Shown here piece after piece: positions 18,303-25,979 of a stretch of DNA of 64,000 nucleotides (the stretch's first letter is position 1; each line of letters opens with the position of its first letter). Where the stretch lies: contig NZ_LQPP01000026.1 of NCBI RefSeq assembly GCF_002102345.1, positions 186,001 through 250,000 on the forward strand, given 5' to 3'. Origin of the DNA: Mycolicibacterium peregrinum. GTDB taxonomy: Bacteria > Actinomycetota > Actinomycetes > Mycobacteriales > Mycobacteriaceae. The translations under genes were made by a program, and so were the position numbers. The notes under the pieces were generated by a model. It saw only the letters and a list, made by a program, of their open reading frames with translations. It searched no databases and was not told the origin of the DNA.

Positions 18303-18796
18303 TGCCGAACGAACCGGGCACCTTGGCCCACACATTCAGCCGAATGATGTTCCGCGGCATGGACAAGATGCGCCATCGCGACGCCTTCGACATCGGTGCG
18401 CCGACCGGATCGGACTTCAGCGGTTTCGAGAACTACCGCCAGATCGTGTTGGTGACCTTCAAGCGTTCGGGCGAGGCGATGCCCAGCCCGATCAACCACG
18501 GTGTGGCCGGCGGCAAGATCTATGTGCGCACCGATCCGTCGACCGGGAAGGTCAAGCGAATCCGCAACAACCCGAAAGTCCTTGTGGTCGCGAGCAATCT
18601 ACGCGGTAAGCCCAGCGGACCCGTCGTTGCCGGCGTGGCGCGCATCCTGCCGGAGGCAGAACACGCCCACGCCGAGGCCGTCATCGCCGCCAACTGGAGT
18701 GCGCCGATGAAGGTGTTCGAGCGCAGCCTCGACTACGGCAGCCAACTGGCCGGGGTACCAACGGCTTACATCGAGATCACGCCTGCGGCGGCGTGA
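18299..18796 (+). CDS. PPOX-class split-barrel oxidoreductase (probably F420-dependent)
   Basis: This 165-residue split beta-barrel flavin/deazaflavin-binding protein is recognised from the IVLVTFKRSGEAMPSPINHGVAGGKIYVRTDP core and RIRNNPKVLVVASN. Relatives reduce enones or other conjugated substrates with F420H2 in the cytosol. It overlaps the sigJ stop by 4 nt and is thus coupled to the sigma factor, so it may be part of the SigJ response. Cofactor choice (F420, FMN or heme) cannot be fixed from sequence alone. Confidence 0.82.
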   Translation: MMPNEPGTLAHTFSRMMFRGMDKMRHRDAFDIGAPTGSDFSGFENYRQIVLVTFKRSGEAMPSPINHGVAGGKIYVRTDPSTGKVKRIRNNPKVLVVASNLRGKPSGPVVAGVARILPEAEHAHAEAVIAANWSAPMKVFERSLDYGSQLAGVPTAYIEITPAAA

Positions 18797-18799
18797 CGC

Positions 18800-19591
18800 T
18801 CACAGGACGTAAGGGATCAAAGCCTTGCGGTCGGTGGGGTATTCGGGGAACTTGTCCTGGTACCAACCGTGGGTGCCCAGCGCCCGGGGAACCAGATTTC
18901 CTGCGGTGATCAACAGGATCGCAACGCCGGGCAGAGCCCACGTCAGCAGCGCGAAACCGGACCAGGCGATGATCTCGCCCAGATAGGCCGGGCTGGTGAC
19001 GAAGCGGAAGCCGCCGCCGAACGGGATCCGGTACTCGGCACCACCCGGATTCTTCTTGTCCCGCAGGTTTCGCACGATCGACTCGGAGTTGACCAACAGC
19101 GCGAACCCGCAGAGGTAGATCACCAAGCCCACCAGGAATCGCGGGTCGGTCAACCACGCGGTGGTGTACTGCCCGAAGAAGTCATGGCTGAAGAGGGTCC
19201 CGTTGAGGTAGCCGTGCATGGAGGTCACGAGCATGCCCATCACGATCACCGAGACGTTGAAGGTGCCGCGCTTGCCGGGCATCTGGCGGATCGCCAGCGG
19301 GAAGAACCAGCCCCGGTTGGCGTAGTGCAGCATCCAGATTCCCGCCAGTACCAGGGACGTCGGCTCGAACCGGTTCGGCCCGGCCAGGTAGCTGATCAAG
19401 AACACCACGGTCGCGGGGATCTCCATCAGCCACCAGCCGAGCTTCGGGTTGAGGTTGAGGCCGAGTTTCGTCGTCGAGAAACGCCCATAGGAGCTCTGTG
19501 CGAAGAAGCCGCCGATGATCACGAACGCGGCGAATGCGAAGGCCGCGGTCAGCACGGTGTCATAGAACGTGTTGCCGGTGTACCAATGCAT
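18800..19591 (-). CDS. Steroid 5-alpha-reductase (SRD5A) family membrane enzyme
   Basis: This integral membrane protein of 263 residues has 6-7 hydrophobic segments. The C-terminal domain carries the steroid 5-alpha-reductase signatures: GGGFRFVTSPAYLGEIIAW, the GTHGWYQDKFPEYP stretch and the end RKALIPYVL, which closely parallel the last 60 residues of eukaryotic SRD5A1/DET2. The reaction would be NADPH-dependent reduction of the 4,5 double bond of a 3-oxo-4-ene steroid or a similar enone lipid. A KstR-like box lies 50 nt upstream and GAGGAG precedes the ATG. The downstream convergent neighbour ends 3 nt away. Confidence 0.88.
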   Translation of the reverse strand: MHWYTGNTFYDTVLTAAFAFAAFVIIGGFFAQSSYGRFSTTKLGLNLNPKLGWWLMEIPATVVFLISYLAGPNRFEPTSLVLAGIWMLHYANRGWFFPLAIRQMPGKRGTFNVSVIVMGMLVTSMHGYLNGTLFSHDFFGQYTTAWLTDPRFLVGLVIYLCGFALLVNSESIVRNLRDKKNPGGAEYRIPFGGGFRFVTSPAYLGEIIAWSGFALLTWALPGVAILLITAGNLVPRALGTHGWYQDKFPEYPTDRKALIPYVL

Positions 19592-19640
19592 GAGCGCTCC
19601 TCGCTGAGCAGGTGGTTTCAGCAGCGGGGGCCGCTGTTTC

Positions 19641-19654
19641 TGTAACGTGTTCTA
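19641..19654 (-). promoter_or_regulatory. KstR-like operator upstream of the SRD5A-family gene
   Basis: The 14-mer TGTAACGTGTTCTA matches every fixed position of the TnnAACnnGTTnnA motif I recall for KstR, the repressor of mycobacterial cholesterol catabolism. It sits in the 107-bp gap between the CMD-family gene and the steroid-reductase gene, 50 nt before the start codon of the latter. An outer inverted repeat (CAGGTGGT at 19609-19616, ACCACCTG at 19654-19661) flanks it. Confidence 0.55.
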
Positions 19655-19698
19655 CCACCTGGCCGCACCCTGAAGCCAGCGCCGCGCTCACTCCAGAG

Positions 19699-20301
19699 TC
19701 ACTGCTCCTCGCGCGAGCGCTCGTCGGCCCAGGGAACGCGGCACGCATCCCCGGAGTTGAAGCCCTGCTCGGTGATACCGAGCGCCGAGTACATCCGCGA
19801 CCGCATGTTCTCCACCCCGATCTGATAAGTCAGCTCGATCACGCCGTCGTCACCGAACCGGCGTTGCAGATCGGCCACCTGCTCGTCGGTGACGGTGTGC
19901 GGGTCGGTGGTCATCGCGTTCGCATAGGCGATCGCGGCGCGCTCGTCATCGGTGAACAGCGGCGAGGTGGCGTAGTCGTCGATCGACTTGAGCCGTTCCA
20001 CGTCGAGGTTCTCCAGCCGCATCAGCATGGAGCCGAAGTCCACGCACCACGAGCAGCCGACGGTGCGGGCGGTCCAGAACACCGCGAGCTCGCGAACGGT
20101 GGCGGGCAGTTTCTTGGAGCCGCCCTGCAGCAGCATCTCGTGGATACCGTTGGCGACCAGCAGGCGCGGATGGTGAGCGGCCACCGCGAACGGCTCAGGC
20201 ACCTCACCGAACTGGCGCTTGGCGTACCAGTACATGGCGCGGGTCAGCAGGCCGGCTTGTTTGGGGGTTACAGCGGGGATTCGTGTCTTGGTCTCGGTCA
20301 T
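19699..20301 (-). CDS. Carboxymuconolactone decarboxylase (CMD/AhpD-like) family protein
   Basis: This 200-residue all-alpha protein has the redox motif Cys-Ser-Trp-Cys in VGCSWCVDFG, preceded by the relay ELAVFWTAR, as in AhpD/CMD peroxidase-like proteins. Such genes are standard partners and targets of ECF41 sigma factors, so SigJ control is a fair guess. The start is taken as the ATG at 20301 (MTETKTR); an ATG two codons earlier (20307) is equally possible. It reads towards the steroid-reductase gene and may be cotranscribed with it. Confidence 0.85.
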   Translation of the reverse strand: MTETKTRIPAVTPKQAGLLTRAMYWYAKRQFGEVPEPFAVAAHHPRLLVANGIHEMLLQGGSKKLPATVRELAVFWTARTVGCSWCVDFGSMLMRLENLDVERLKSIDDYATSPLFTDDERAAIAYANAMTTDPHTVTDEQVADLQRRFGDDGVIELTYQIGVENMRSRMYSALGITEQGFNSGDACRVPWADERSREEQ

Positions 20302-20375
20302 ACCCATTAGACGAGATGGCCCCGGAATGTGTGACAGCGGGTGTGAAGGCCAGGACGGCCAGGGCACGAGAATGC

Positions 20376-20449
20376 AAAACGGGCGCCGACTCTGCGCTCA
20401 GATCGTGATTCCCCTCGAAAACACGATCTGAGCGCAGAATCGACGCCCG
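20376..20449 (-). terminator. Intrinsic terminator of the sdh operon
   Basis: Arms at 20380-20407 and 20422-20449 (26 of 28 positions complementary, the two exceptions being possible G-U pairs) form a very long hairpin 23 nt after the sdhB stop. On the minus strand it is followed at once by TTTTG. It isolates the sdh transcript from the CMD-family gene that continues in the same direction. Confidence 0.8.
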
Positions 20450-20471
20450 GTAAGCAGCGTCGGCGGCAGGC

Positions 20472-21257
20472 CTAGCGCGCGAACATCAGCGCGCGCTTGA
20501 CCTCCTGGATCGCCTGGGTCACCTGGATGCCACGAGGGCAGGCCTCGGTGCAGTTGAAGGTGGTGCGGCAGCGCCAGACACCGTCGACCTCGTTGAGGAT
20601 GTCCAGCCGCTCGGCGGCGGCCTCGTCACGCGAATCGAAGATGAACCGGTGGGCGTTGACGATCGCGGCGGGGCCGAAGTAGGACCCTTCGCTCCAGTAC
20701 ACCGGGCAGCTCGTGGTGCAGCACGCACACAGGATGCACTTGGTGGTGTCGTCGTAGCGGGCCCGGTCGGTGGCGCTCTGGATGCGCTCCTTGGTGGGCG
20801 GGTTGCCACTGGTGATCAGGTACGGCTTCACGGCGCGGTAGGCGTCGAAGAACGGCTCCATGTCCACCACGAGGTCCTTCTCCACGGGCAGGCCGCGGAT
20901 CGGCTCGATGGTGATGGTGAGCTGCTTGCTCGCCTTCTTGGGCAGCAGGTCACGCATGAGCACCTTGCAGGCCAGCCGGTTCACGCCGTTGATCCGCATG
21001 GCATCCGAGCCGCACACGCCGTGGGCGCAGGAGCGCCGGAAGGTCAGCGTGCCGTCAAGGTAGCCCTTCACGTACAGCAGCAGGTTGAGCAGCCGGTCTG
21101 AGGGCAGGCAGGGAACCCGGAAGCTCTGCCAGCCCGCGGCGTCGGGGTTCTCGGGGTTGAACCGGGCGATCTTGAGGGTGACCATGACCGCGCCCTCGGG
21201 GACCGGGGGCAGCGGCGGATCGCCGGCTTCGGGCTTGTCGATGACAGGTGCACTCAC
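20472..21257 (-). CDS. sdhB: Succinate dehydrogenase iron-sulfur subunit
   Basis: The 261-residue subunit carries the three cluster motifs in order: [2Fe-2S] CAHGVCGSDAMRINGVNRLAC, abbreviated here as C-x4-C-x2-D with a distal Cys, then CILCACCTTSCPVYW ([4Fe-4S]) and CRTTFNCTEACPRGI ([3Fe-4S]/[4Fe-4S]). It passes electrons from the FAD of SdhA to the membrane quinone site. It starts 2 nt after sdhA and is the last gene of sdhCDAB, followed by a strong terminator. Homologous to Rv3319. Confidence 0.97.
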   Translation of the reverse strand: MSAPVIDKPEAGDPPLPPVPEGAVMVTLKIARFNPENPDAAGWQSFRVPCLPSDRLLNLLLYVKGYLDGTLTFRRSCAHGVCGSDAMRINGVNRLACKVLMRDLLPKKASKQLTITIEPIRGLPVEKDLVVDMEPFFDAYRAVKPYLITSGNPPTKERIQSATDRARYDDTTKCILCACCTTSCPVYWSEGSYFGPAAIVNAHRFIFDSRDEAAAERLDILNEVDGVWRCRTTFNCTEACPRGIQVTQAIQEVKRALMFAR

Positions 21258-21259
21258 GG

Positions 21260-23014
21260 TCAGTACTTCCTTTCCATCGGCTCGTACCGGGTCTGGACCA
21301 CGGGCTTGTAGTCCAGCCGGATGTCGGACAGCAGCTCGCTGCCCTCCTTGTAGGCCATGGTGTGGCGCATGTAGTTGGTGTCGTCGCGATCGGGGTAATC
21401 CTCACGCGCGTGCCCGCCGCGGGACTCCTTGCGGTTGAGCGCACCGACCACGGTGACCTCGGCCAGCTCCAGCAGGAAGCCCAGCTCGATCGCCTCGAGC
21501 AGGTCGCTGTTGTAGCGCTTGCCCTTGTCGTGCACCGTGATTCGGCTGTACCGCTCCTTGAGTGCGTGGATGTCGGTCAGCGCCTGCTTGAGCGTCTCCT
21601 CGGTGCGGAACACCGCGGCGTTGTTGTCCATCGACTGCTGCAGGGCAGTGCGGATGTCGGCGACGCGCTCGTTGCCGTGCTCGGACAGGATGTCGCCGAC
21701 CCAGCCGACCACCATGTCGGCCGGGTTCTCCGGCAGGTCGACGTGGTTGTGGTTGGCGGCGTACTCGGCGGCGGCGATACCGGCGCGACGGCCGAACACG
21801 TTGATGTCCAGCAGCGAGTTGGTGCCAAGGCGGTTGGCGCCGTGCACCGACACGCACGCACATTCACCGGCGGCGTACAGGCCCGGGATGACGTTGGTGT
21901 TGTCGCGCAGGACCTGGCCGTGGATCGTGGTCGGGATACCGCCCATGACGTAGTGGCAGGTCGGGTACACCGGCACCAGTTCGGTCACCGGGTCCACACC
22001 CAGGTAGGTGCGGGCGAACTCGGTGATGTCAGGAAGCTTGGCTTCCAGCACTTCCTCGCCGAGGTGGCGCACGTCGATGTAGACGTAGTCCTTGTTCGGT
22101 CCGGCGCCGCGGCCTTCGAGCACCTCGAGCACCATCGAACGGGCGACGATGTCACGCGGTGCAAGGTCGACGATCGTCGGCGCGTAGCGCTCCATGAACC
22201 GCTCGCCCTCGCCGTTGAGCAACCGGCCGCCCTCGCCGCGCACGGCCTCGGAGATCAGGATGCCCAGGCCGGCCAGGCCTGTCGGGTGGAACTGGTGAAA
22301 CTCCATGTCCTCCAAGGGAAGTCCCTTGCGGAAGATGATGCCCAGGCCGTCGCCGGTCAGCGTGTGGGCGTTGGAGGTGGTCTTGTACATCCGGCCCGAA
22401 CCGCCGGTGGCGAAGACGACTGCCTTGGCGTGGAAGATGTGGATGTCGCCGGTCGCCAGCTCGTAGGCGATGACGCCGGTGGCCACCGGGCCCGTCGGGG
22501 TGTCGGTCAGCGCGATGTCCAGTGCGTAGAACTCGTTGAAGAACTCCACGTCGTGCTTGACGCAGTTTTGGTAAAGCGTCTGCAGGATCATGTGGCCGGT
22601 GCGGTCGGCGGCGTAGCAGGCCCGGCGCACCGGGGCCTTGCCGTGATCGCGGGTGTGCCCGCCGAATCGGCGCTGGTCGATGCGGCCCTCGGGCGTCCGG
22701 TTGAACGGCATGCCCATCTTCTCGAGGTCCAGCACCGCGTCGATGGCCTCCTTGGCCATGATCTCGACGGCGTCCTGGTCAGCGAGGTAATCGCCGCCCT
22801 TGACGGTGTCGAAGGTGTGCCATTCCCAGTTGTCCTCTTCGACGTTGGCCAGTGCGGCGCACATGCCGCCCTGGGCCGCGCCGGTGTGGGACCGGGTCGG
22901 GTACAGCTTGGTGAGCACTGCGGTACGGACGCGCGGGCCGGCCTCGACGGCAGCGCGCATGCCGGCGCCGCCGGCGCCGACGATGACGACGTCGTAGCGG
23001 TGTTCCTGAATCAT
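21260..23014 (-). CDS. sdhA: Succinate dehydrogenase flavoprotein subunit
   Basis: This 584-residue catalytic subunit has the FAD motif VVIVGAGGAGMRAAVEA, the flavinylated His in RSHTGAAQGGM, and the substrate-site segments GGHTRDHGKAPVRR and HGANRLGTNSLLD. It oxidises succinate to fumarate on the cytoplasmic face of the membrane, linking the TCA cycle with menaquinone. It lies between sdhD (3-nt gap) and sdhB (2-nt gap). The sequence matches M. tuberculosis Rv3318 along its length. Confidence 0.97.
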   Translation of the reverse strand: MIQEHRYDVVIVGAGGAGMRAAVEAGPRVRTAVLTKLYPTRSHTGAAQGGMCAALANVEEDNWEWHTFDTVKGGDYLADQDAVEIMAKEAIDAVLDLEKMGMPFNRTPEGRIDQRRFGGHTRDHGKAPVRRACYAADRTGHMILQTLYQNCVKHDVEFFNEFYALDIALTDTPTGPVATGVIAYELATGDIHIFHAKAVVFATGGSGRMYKTTSNAHTLTGDGLGIIFRKGLPLEDMEFHQFHPTGLAGLGILISEAVRGEGGRLLNGEGERFMERYAPTIVDLAPRDIVARSMVLEVLEGRGAGPNKDYVYIDVRHLGEEVLEAKLPDITEFARTYLGVDPVTELVPVYPTCHYVMGGIPTTIHGQVLRDNTNVIPGLYAAGECACVSVHGANRLGTNSLLDINVFGRRAGIAAAEYAANHNHVDLPENPADMVVGWVGDILSEHGNERVADIRTALQQSMDNNAAVFRTEETLKQALTDIHALKERYSRITVHDKGKRYNSDLLEAIELGFLLELAEVTVVGALNRKESRGGHAREDYPDRDDTNYMRHTMAYKEGSELLSDIRLDYKPVVQTRYEPMERKY

Positions 23015-23017
23015 TGG

Positions 23018-23491
23018 TTAGCCCCCAATATTCGGGTCGAAGGTGACCAGGACGTAGGTACCCAGAACCAACGTGAACCCTGTCGCCAGCAGAAGCAGCG
23101 AATTCAGGTAGAACTTCGTGACGTTCTTACGGGCATAGTCGCCGATGATGGTGCGCAGGCCGTTGGCCCCGTGGATCATCGCGAGCCACAGCAGGGCCAT
23201 GTCCCAGATCTGCCAGAACGGGGAGGCCCAGCGCTGTGCGACGTAGTTGAAGTCGATGCGGTACACGCCGTCCTGCCACATCAGCATGATGAACAGGTGG
23301 CCGAGCGCGAGGAACACCAGCGCAAGGCCGGAGAACCGCATGAACAGCCAGGCGTACTTCTCGAAGTAGGGGATACCGCGGGGGCGACGGGGTGCGCGCG
23401 GGTGGTCCAGCGCGGCCGGCCGGTCGTGCTCGCGTTCCATCACCGGCGCCGGACGGCCCAACCGCGACTCGCCCGCTCCTGGCGCGCTCAC
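23018..23491 (-). CDS. sdhD: Succinate dehydrogenase membrane anchor subunit D
   Basis: This 157-residue membrane anchor has an unusual polar, Arg/Pro-rich N-terminal extension (about 1-40) and three hydrophobic helices, with His in LGHLFIMLMW and IHGANGLRTI as candidate heme/quinone residues. It holds SdhAB on the membrane with SdhC. Its GTG start overlaps the sdhC stop by 4 nt. Homologous to Rv3317. Confidence 0.92.
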   Translation of the reverse strand: MSAPGAGESRLGRPAPVMEREHDRPAALDHPRAPRRPRGIPYFEKYAWLFMRFSGLALVFLALGHLFIMLMWQDGVYRIDFNYVAQRWASPFWQIWDMALLWLAMIHGANGLRTIIGDYARKNVTKFYLNSLLLLATGFTLVLGTYVLVTFDPNIGG

Positions 23492-23904
23492 AGGAACCGC
23501 TCCGCCATGTGCATACCGAGAACTCCTAGTGCTGCGATGAGGACCACGGCAAACACGCCGACGGCGACCGCGAGCATCTGCCGCTGGTAGCGGGGACCCT
23601 GCTGCCAGAAGTCGATGAGGATGACGCGGATGCCGTTCAATGCGTGGAAGAGCACCGCGGCGACCAGGCCCATTTCCATCAGTCCGACGATGGGCGTCTT
23701 GTACGTCTCGATGACCTCGTTGTAGGCCTGCGGGCTCACCCGGACCAGCGCGGTATCAAGGACATGTACGAACAGGAAGAAGAAAATCGTGGCACCGGTA
23801 ATACGGTGCAATACCCAGGACCACATTCCCGGGTCACCCTTGTACAGGGTGCGCCGACGGGTTTTCCTGGGTTGCGGAGCCGGCACCTCCGTCTGAGTAC
23901 TCAT
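23488..23904 (-). CDS. sdhC: Succinate dehydrogenase cytochrome b subunit C
   Basis: This 138-residue cytochrome b subunit has three membrane helices and the HRITGATIFFFLFVHVLD segment whose histidines are typical heme ligands. With SdhD it forms the quinone site. The ATG at 23904 follows GGAGGG by 4 nt; the TTG extension to 23916 would run through that site. First gene of the operon; the 214-bp gap to cdd holds its promoter. Homologous to Rv3316. Confidence 0.94.
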   Translation of the reverse strand: MSTQTEVPAPQPRKTRRRTLYKGDPGMWSWVLHRITGATIFFFLFVHVLDTALVRVSPQAYNEVIETYKTPIVGLMEMGLVAAVLFHALNGIRVILIDFWQQGPRYQRQMLAVAVGVFAVVLIAALGVLGMHMAERFL

Positions 23905-24118
23905 CTCGCCCTCCAACGTCTTCGGTGGACGTTCGGGACCTGCCTGTGAATTAGCCCCAAACCTCGGGGCGACTCTAAACCCATTTGTACTGGCGAAGGA
24001 ATTACGGTTGAGCCGTTCTACCGCAAAAACGCGAGAAAGTTAGGCTTACCTATCTTACTGTGCGGGTCGGGAATTGGGGTTTCGGAATGCATTCAGAACC
24101 TTTGCCGGGGGTGGTCGC
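23905..24118. promoter_or_regulatory. Divergent control region sdhC / cdd with IdeR-like box
   Basis: The 214-nt gap between sdhC and cdd contains at 24035-24053 a 19-mer with core GTTAGGCT-N-ACCTA that matches the mycobacterial IdeR iron box (TTAGGTTAGSCTAACCTAA) at 14 of 19 positions. TATCTT at 24051-24056 could be the cdd -10 box. The box lies 131-149 nt upstream of sdhC and 66 nt upstream of cdd. Confidence 0.4.
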
Positions 24119-24517
24119 GTGACGGTCGATGTCGACTGGAACCTGTTGCGCTACAAGGCGATCGAGGCTTCATCCCGCGCCTATGCGCCCTATTCGGGAT
24201 TCCCGGTGGGGGCCGCCGCTCTCGTCGACGACGGCCGCATCGTCACCGGATGCAATGTGGAGAATGTCTCATATGGCCTAGGTCTCTGTGCCGAGTGTGC
24301 TGTGGCCTGCGCCCTGCATTCCGGAGGCGGCGGAAGGCTCGTCGCACTGTCGTGTGTGGGCCCCGACGGGGGCGCGTTGATGCCCTGTGGACGTTGTCGG
24401 CAGGTACTGCTCGAGCACGGCGGCCCCGAGTTGCTCATCGACCATCCACGAGGCCCGCGGCCGCTACGGGAGCTACTACCCGACGCCTTCGGGCCCGACG
24501 ACCTGGAGCGCAGGTAA
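24119..24517 (+). CDS. cdd: Cytidine deaminase
   Basis: This zinc hydrolase of 132 residues has the active-site Cys-Ala-Glu (GLCAECAVACAL) and the second zinc motif Pro-Cys-Gly-Arg-Cys (MPCGRCRQVLLEHGG). It converts cytidine and deoxycytidine to uridine and deoxyuridine in pyrimidine salvage. I chose the GTG at 24119 by comparison with the length of M. tuberculosis Cdd (Rv3315c); an ATG at 24074 would add 15 non-conserved residues. It heads a salvage run with deoA and add. Confidence 0.94.
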   Translation: MTVDVDWNLLRYKAIEASSRAYAPYSGFPVGAAALVDDGRIVTGCNVENVSYGLGLCAECAVACALHSGGGGRLVALSCVGPDGGALMPCGRCRQVLLEHGGPELLIDHPRGPRPLRELLPDAFGPDDLERR

Positions 24518-24553
24518 GACCAAGTGGTCCAACAACTCCGGGTTACTGGCGAG

Positions 24554-24559
24554 TAGGTT
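24554..24559 (+). promoter_or_regulatory. Leaderless -10 box of deoA
   Basis: TAGGTT lies exactly 7 nt before the ATG at 24567 and no Shine-Dalgarno is present, so deoA is predicted to have its own leaderless transcript in addition to any read-through from cdd. Confidence 0.5.
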
Positions 24560-24566
24560 GGCGGCC

Positions 24567-25868
24567 ATGTCTCATCTCGACGCGCCCACCGTCATCCGGA
24601 CCAAGCGTGACGGTGGTGTGCTGTCCGACGCCGCGATCGATTGGGTGATCGACGGCTACACCCACGGACGCGTCGCCGACGAACAGATGTCGGCGCTACT
24701 GATGGCGATTTTCCTGAAGGGGATGGTGCCGGCCGAGATCGCCCGCTGGACGGCGGCCATGGTCAATTCCGGGGAGCGGTTCGATTTCTCTGATCTCCGC
24801 CGTGCGGCCGCGCCGAGCCGCCCACTGGCCCTGGTGGACAAGCACTCCACCGGCGGGGTGGGTGACAAGATCACCATTCCGCTGCTGCCGGTGGTGATGG
24901 CCTGTGGTGCCAGTGTCCCGCAGGCGGCCGGGCGCGGACTCGGGCATACCGGCGGCACGCTCGACAAGCTCGAGGCGATCCAGGGATTCACCGCCGAGCT
25001 GTCGAAAGACCGGATCCGGCAACAACTTCGGGACATCGGGGCGGCGGTGTTCGCCGCGGGCGATCTGGCCCCGGCCGACCGCAAGATCTACGCACTGCGC
25101 GATGTCACCGCCACCACCGAGTCGCTGCCACTGATCGCCAGTTCGGTGATGAGCAAGAAATTGGCCGAGGGGGCGCGATCGCTGGTCCTCGACGTCAAGG
25201 TCGGCCGCGGTGCGTTCCTCAAGACCGAGGCCGAGTCGCGTGAGCTGGCAGCCACCATGGTCGACCTCGGCAATGCCAACGGGGTGCCGACCCGGGCCCT
25301 ACTCACCGACATGAACTGCCCGCTGGGCCGGACCGTCGGCAACTCCGTGGAGGTCAGCGAATCGCTGGAGGTCCTGGCCGGCGGCGGGCCGTCCGACGTC
25401 GTCGAGCTGACGCTGGCGCTCGCGACGGAGATGCTCGATGCGGCCGGCATCGGTGACTCCGACCCGGCCGAAACCCTGCGGGACGGCAGCGCGATGGATT
25501 GTTTCCGTGCGCTGGTGGCGGCCCAGGGCGGGGACCTGACCTGCCCGCTGCCGATCGGGACGGCCACGGAGACCGTGACGGCCCCGTACGGCGGCATCAT
25601 GGGCGATCTCGACGCGATGGGGGTGGCGCTGGCCGCGTGGCGGTTGGGTGCCGGCCGTGCCCGGCCGGGCGAACCGGTGCAGTTCGGCGCCGGCGTGCGG
25701 ATCCACCGCAAACCGGGGGAGCCGGTCGCCGCAGGCGAGGCGCTGTTCACCTTGTACACCGAAACGCCCGAGCGGCTGCCCGCTGCTCTGGCTGAACTCG
25801 ACGGCGCCTGGACGGTCGGCGACACCGCGCCTATGCAGCGGCCCCTGATCGTCGACCGGATCGGCTGA
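24567..25868 (+). CDS. deoA: Thymidine phosphorylase
   Basis: This 433-residue pyrimidine nucleoside phosphorylase has the phosphate/substrate signature LVDKHSTGGVGDK, the GRGLGHTGGTLDKLEAIQG block and the glycine-rich SVMSKKLAEG segment. It splits thymidine or deoxyuridine with phosphate to give the base and deoxyribose-1-phosphate. It works downstream of Cdd in nucleoside recycling. The start at 24567 is supported by the family N-terminus (about 427 aa in Rv3314c) and a leaderless promoter; the longer frame from 24387 overlaps cdd and is discarded. Confidence 0.95.
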   Translation: MSHLDAPTVIRTKRDGGVLSDAAIDWVIDGYTHGRVADEQMSALLMAIFLKGMVPAEIARWTAAMVNSGERFDFSDLRRAAAPSRPLALVDKHSTGGVGDKITIPLLPVVMACGASVPQAAGRGLGHTGGTLDKLEAIQGFTAELSKDRIRQQLRDIGAAVFAAGDLAPADRKIYALRDVTATTESLPLIASSVMSKKLAEGARSLVLDVKVGRGAFLKTEAESRELAATMVDLGNANGVPTRALLTDMNCPLGRTVGNSVEVSESLEVLAGGGPSDVVELTLALATEMLDAAGIGDSDPAETLRDGSAMDCFRALVAAQGGDLTCPLPIGTATETVTAPYGGIMGDLDAMGVALAAWRLGAGRARPGEPVQFGAGVRIHRKPGEPVAAGEALFTLYTETPERLPAALAELDGAWTVGDTAPMQRPLIVDRIG

Positions 25869-25979
25869 CGCGGCGCCAATCCGCGGACACTCACGAATAG
25901 GCCGCTATTGGTCTGATCGTCATCCGCCACGGCCCGGTTTCGGCGGCACGGCGCCGCCGCTGACGCGCATGATGGGGGC

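Noticed and set aside
21248..23590. 780-codon open frame on the plus strand opposite sdhA, sdhD and sdhC
   Set aside because: It is exactly antisense to conserved sdh genes, with low-complexity Val/Gly/Arg-rich translation. Such frames arise from GC-rich third positions.
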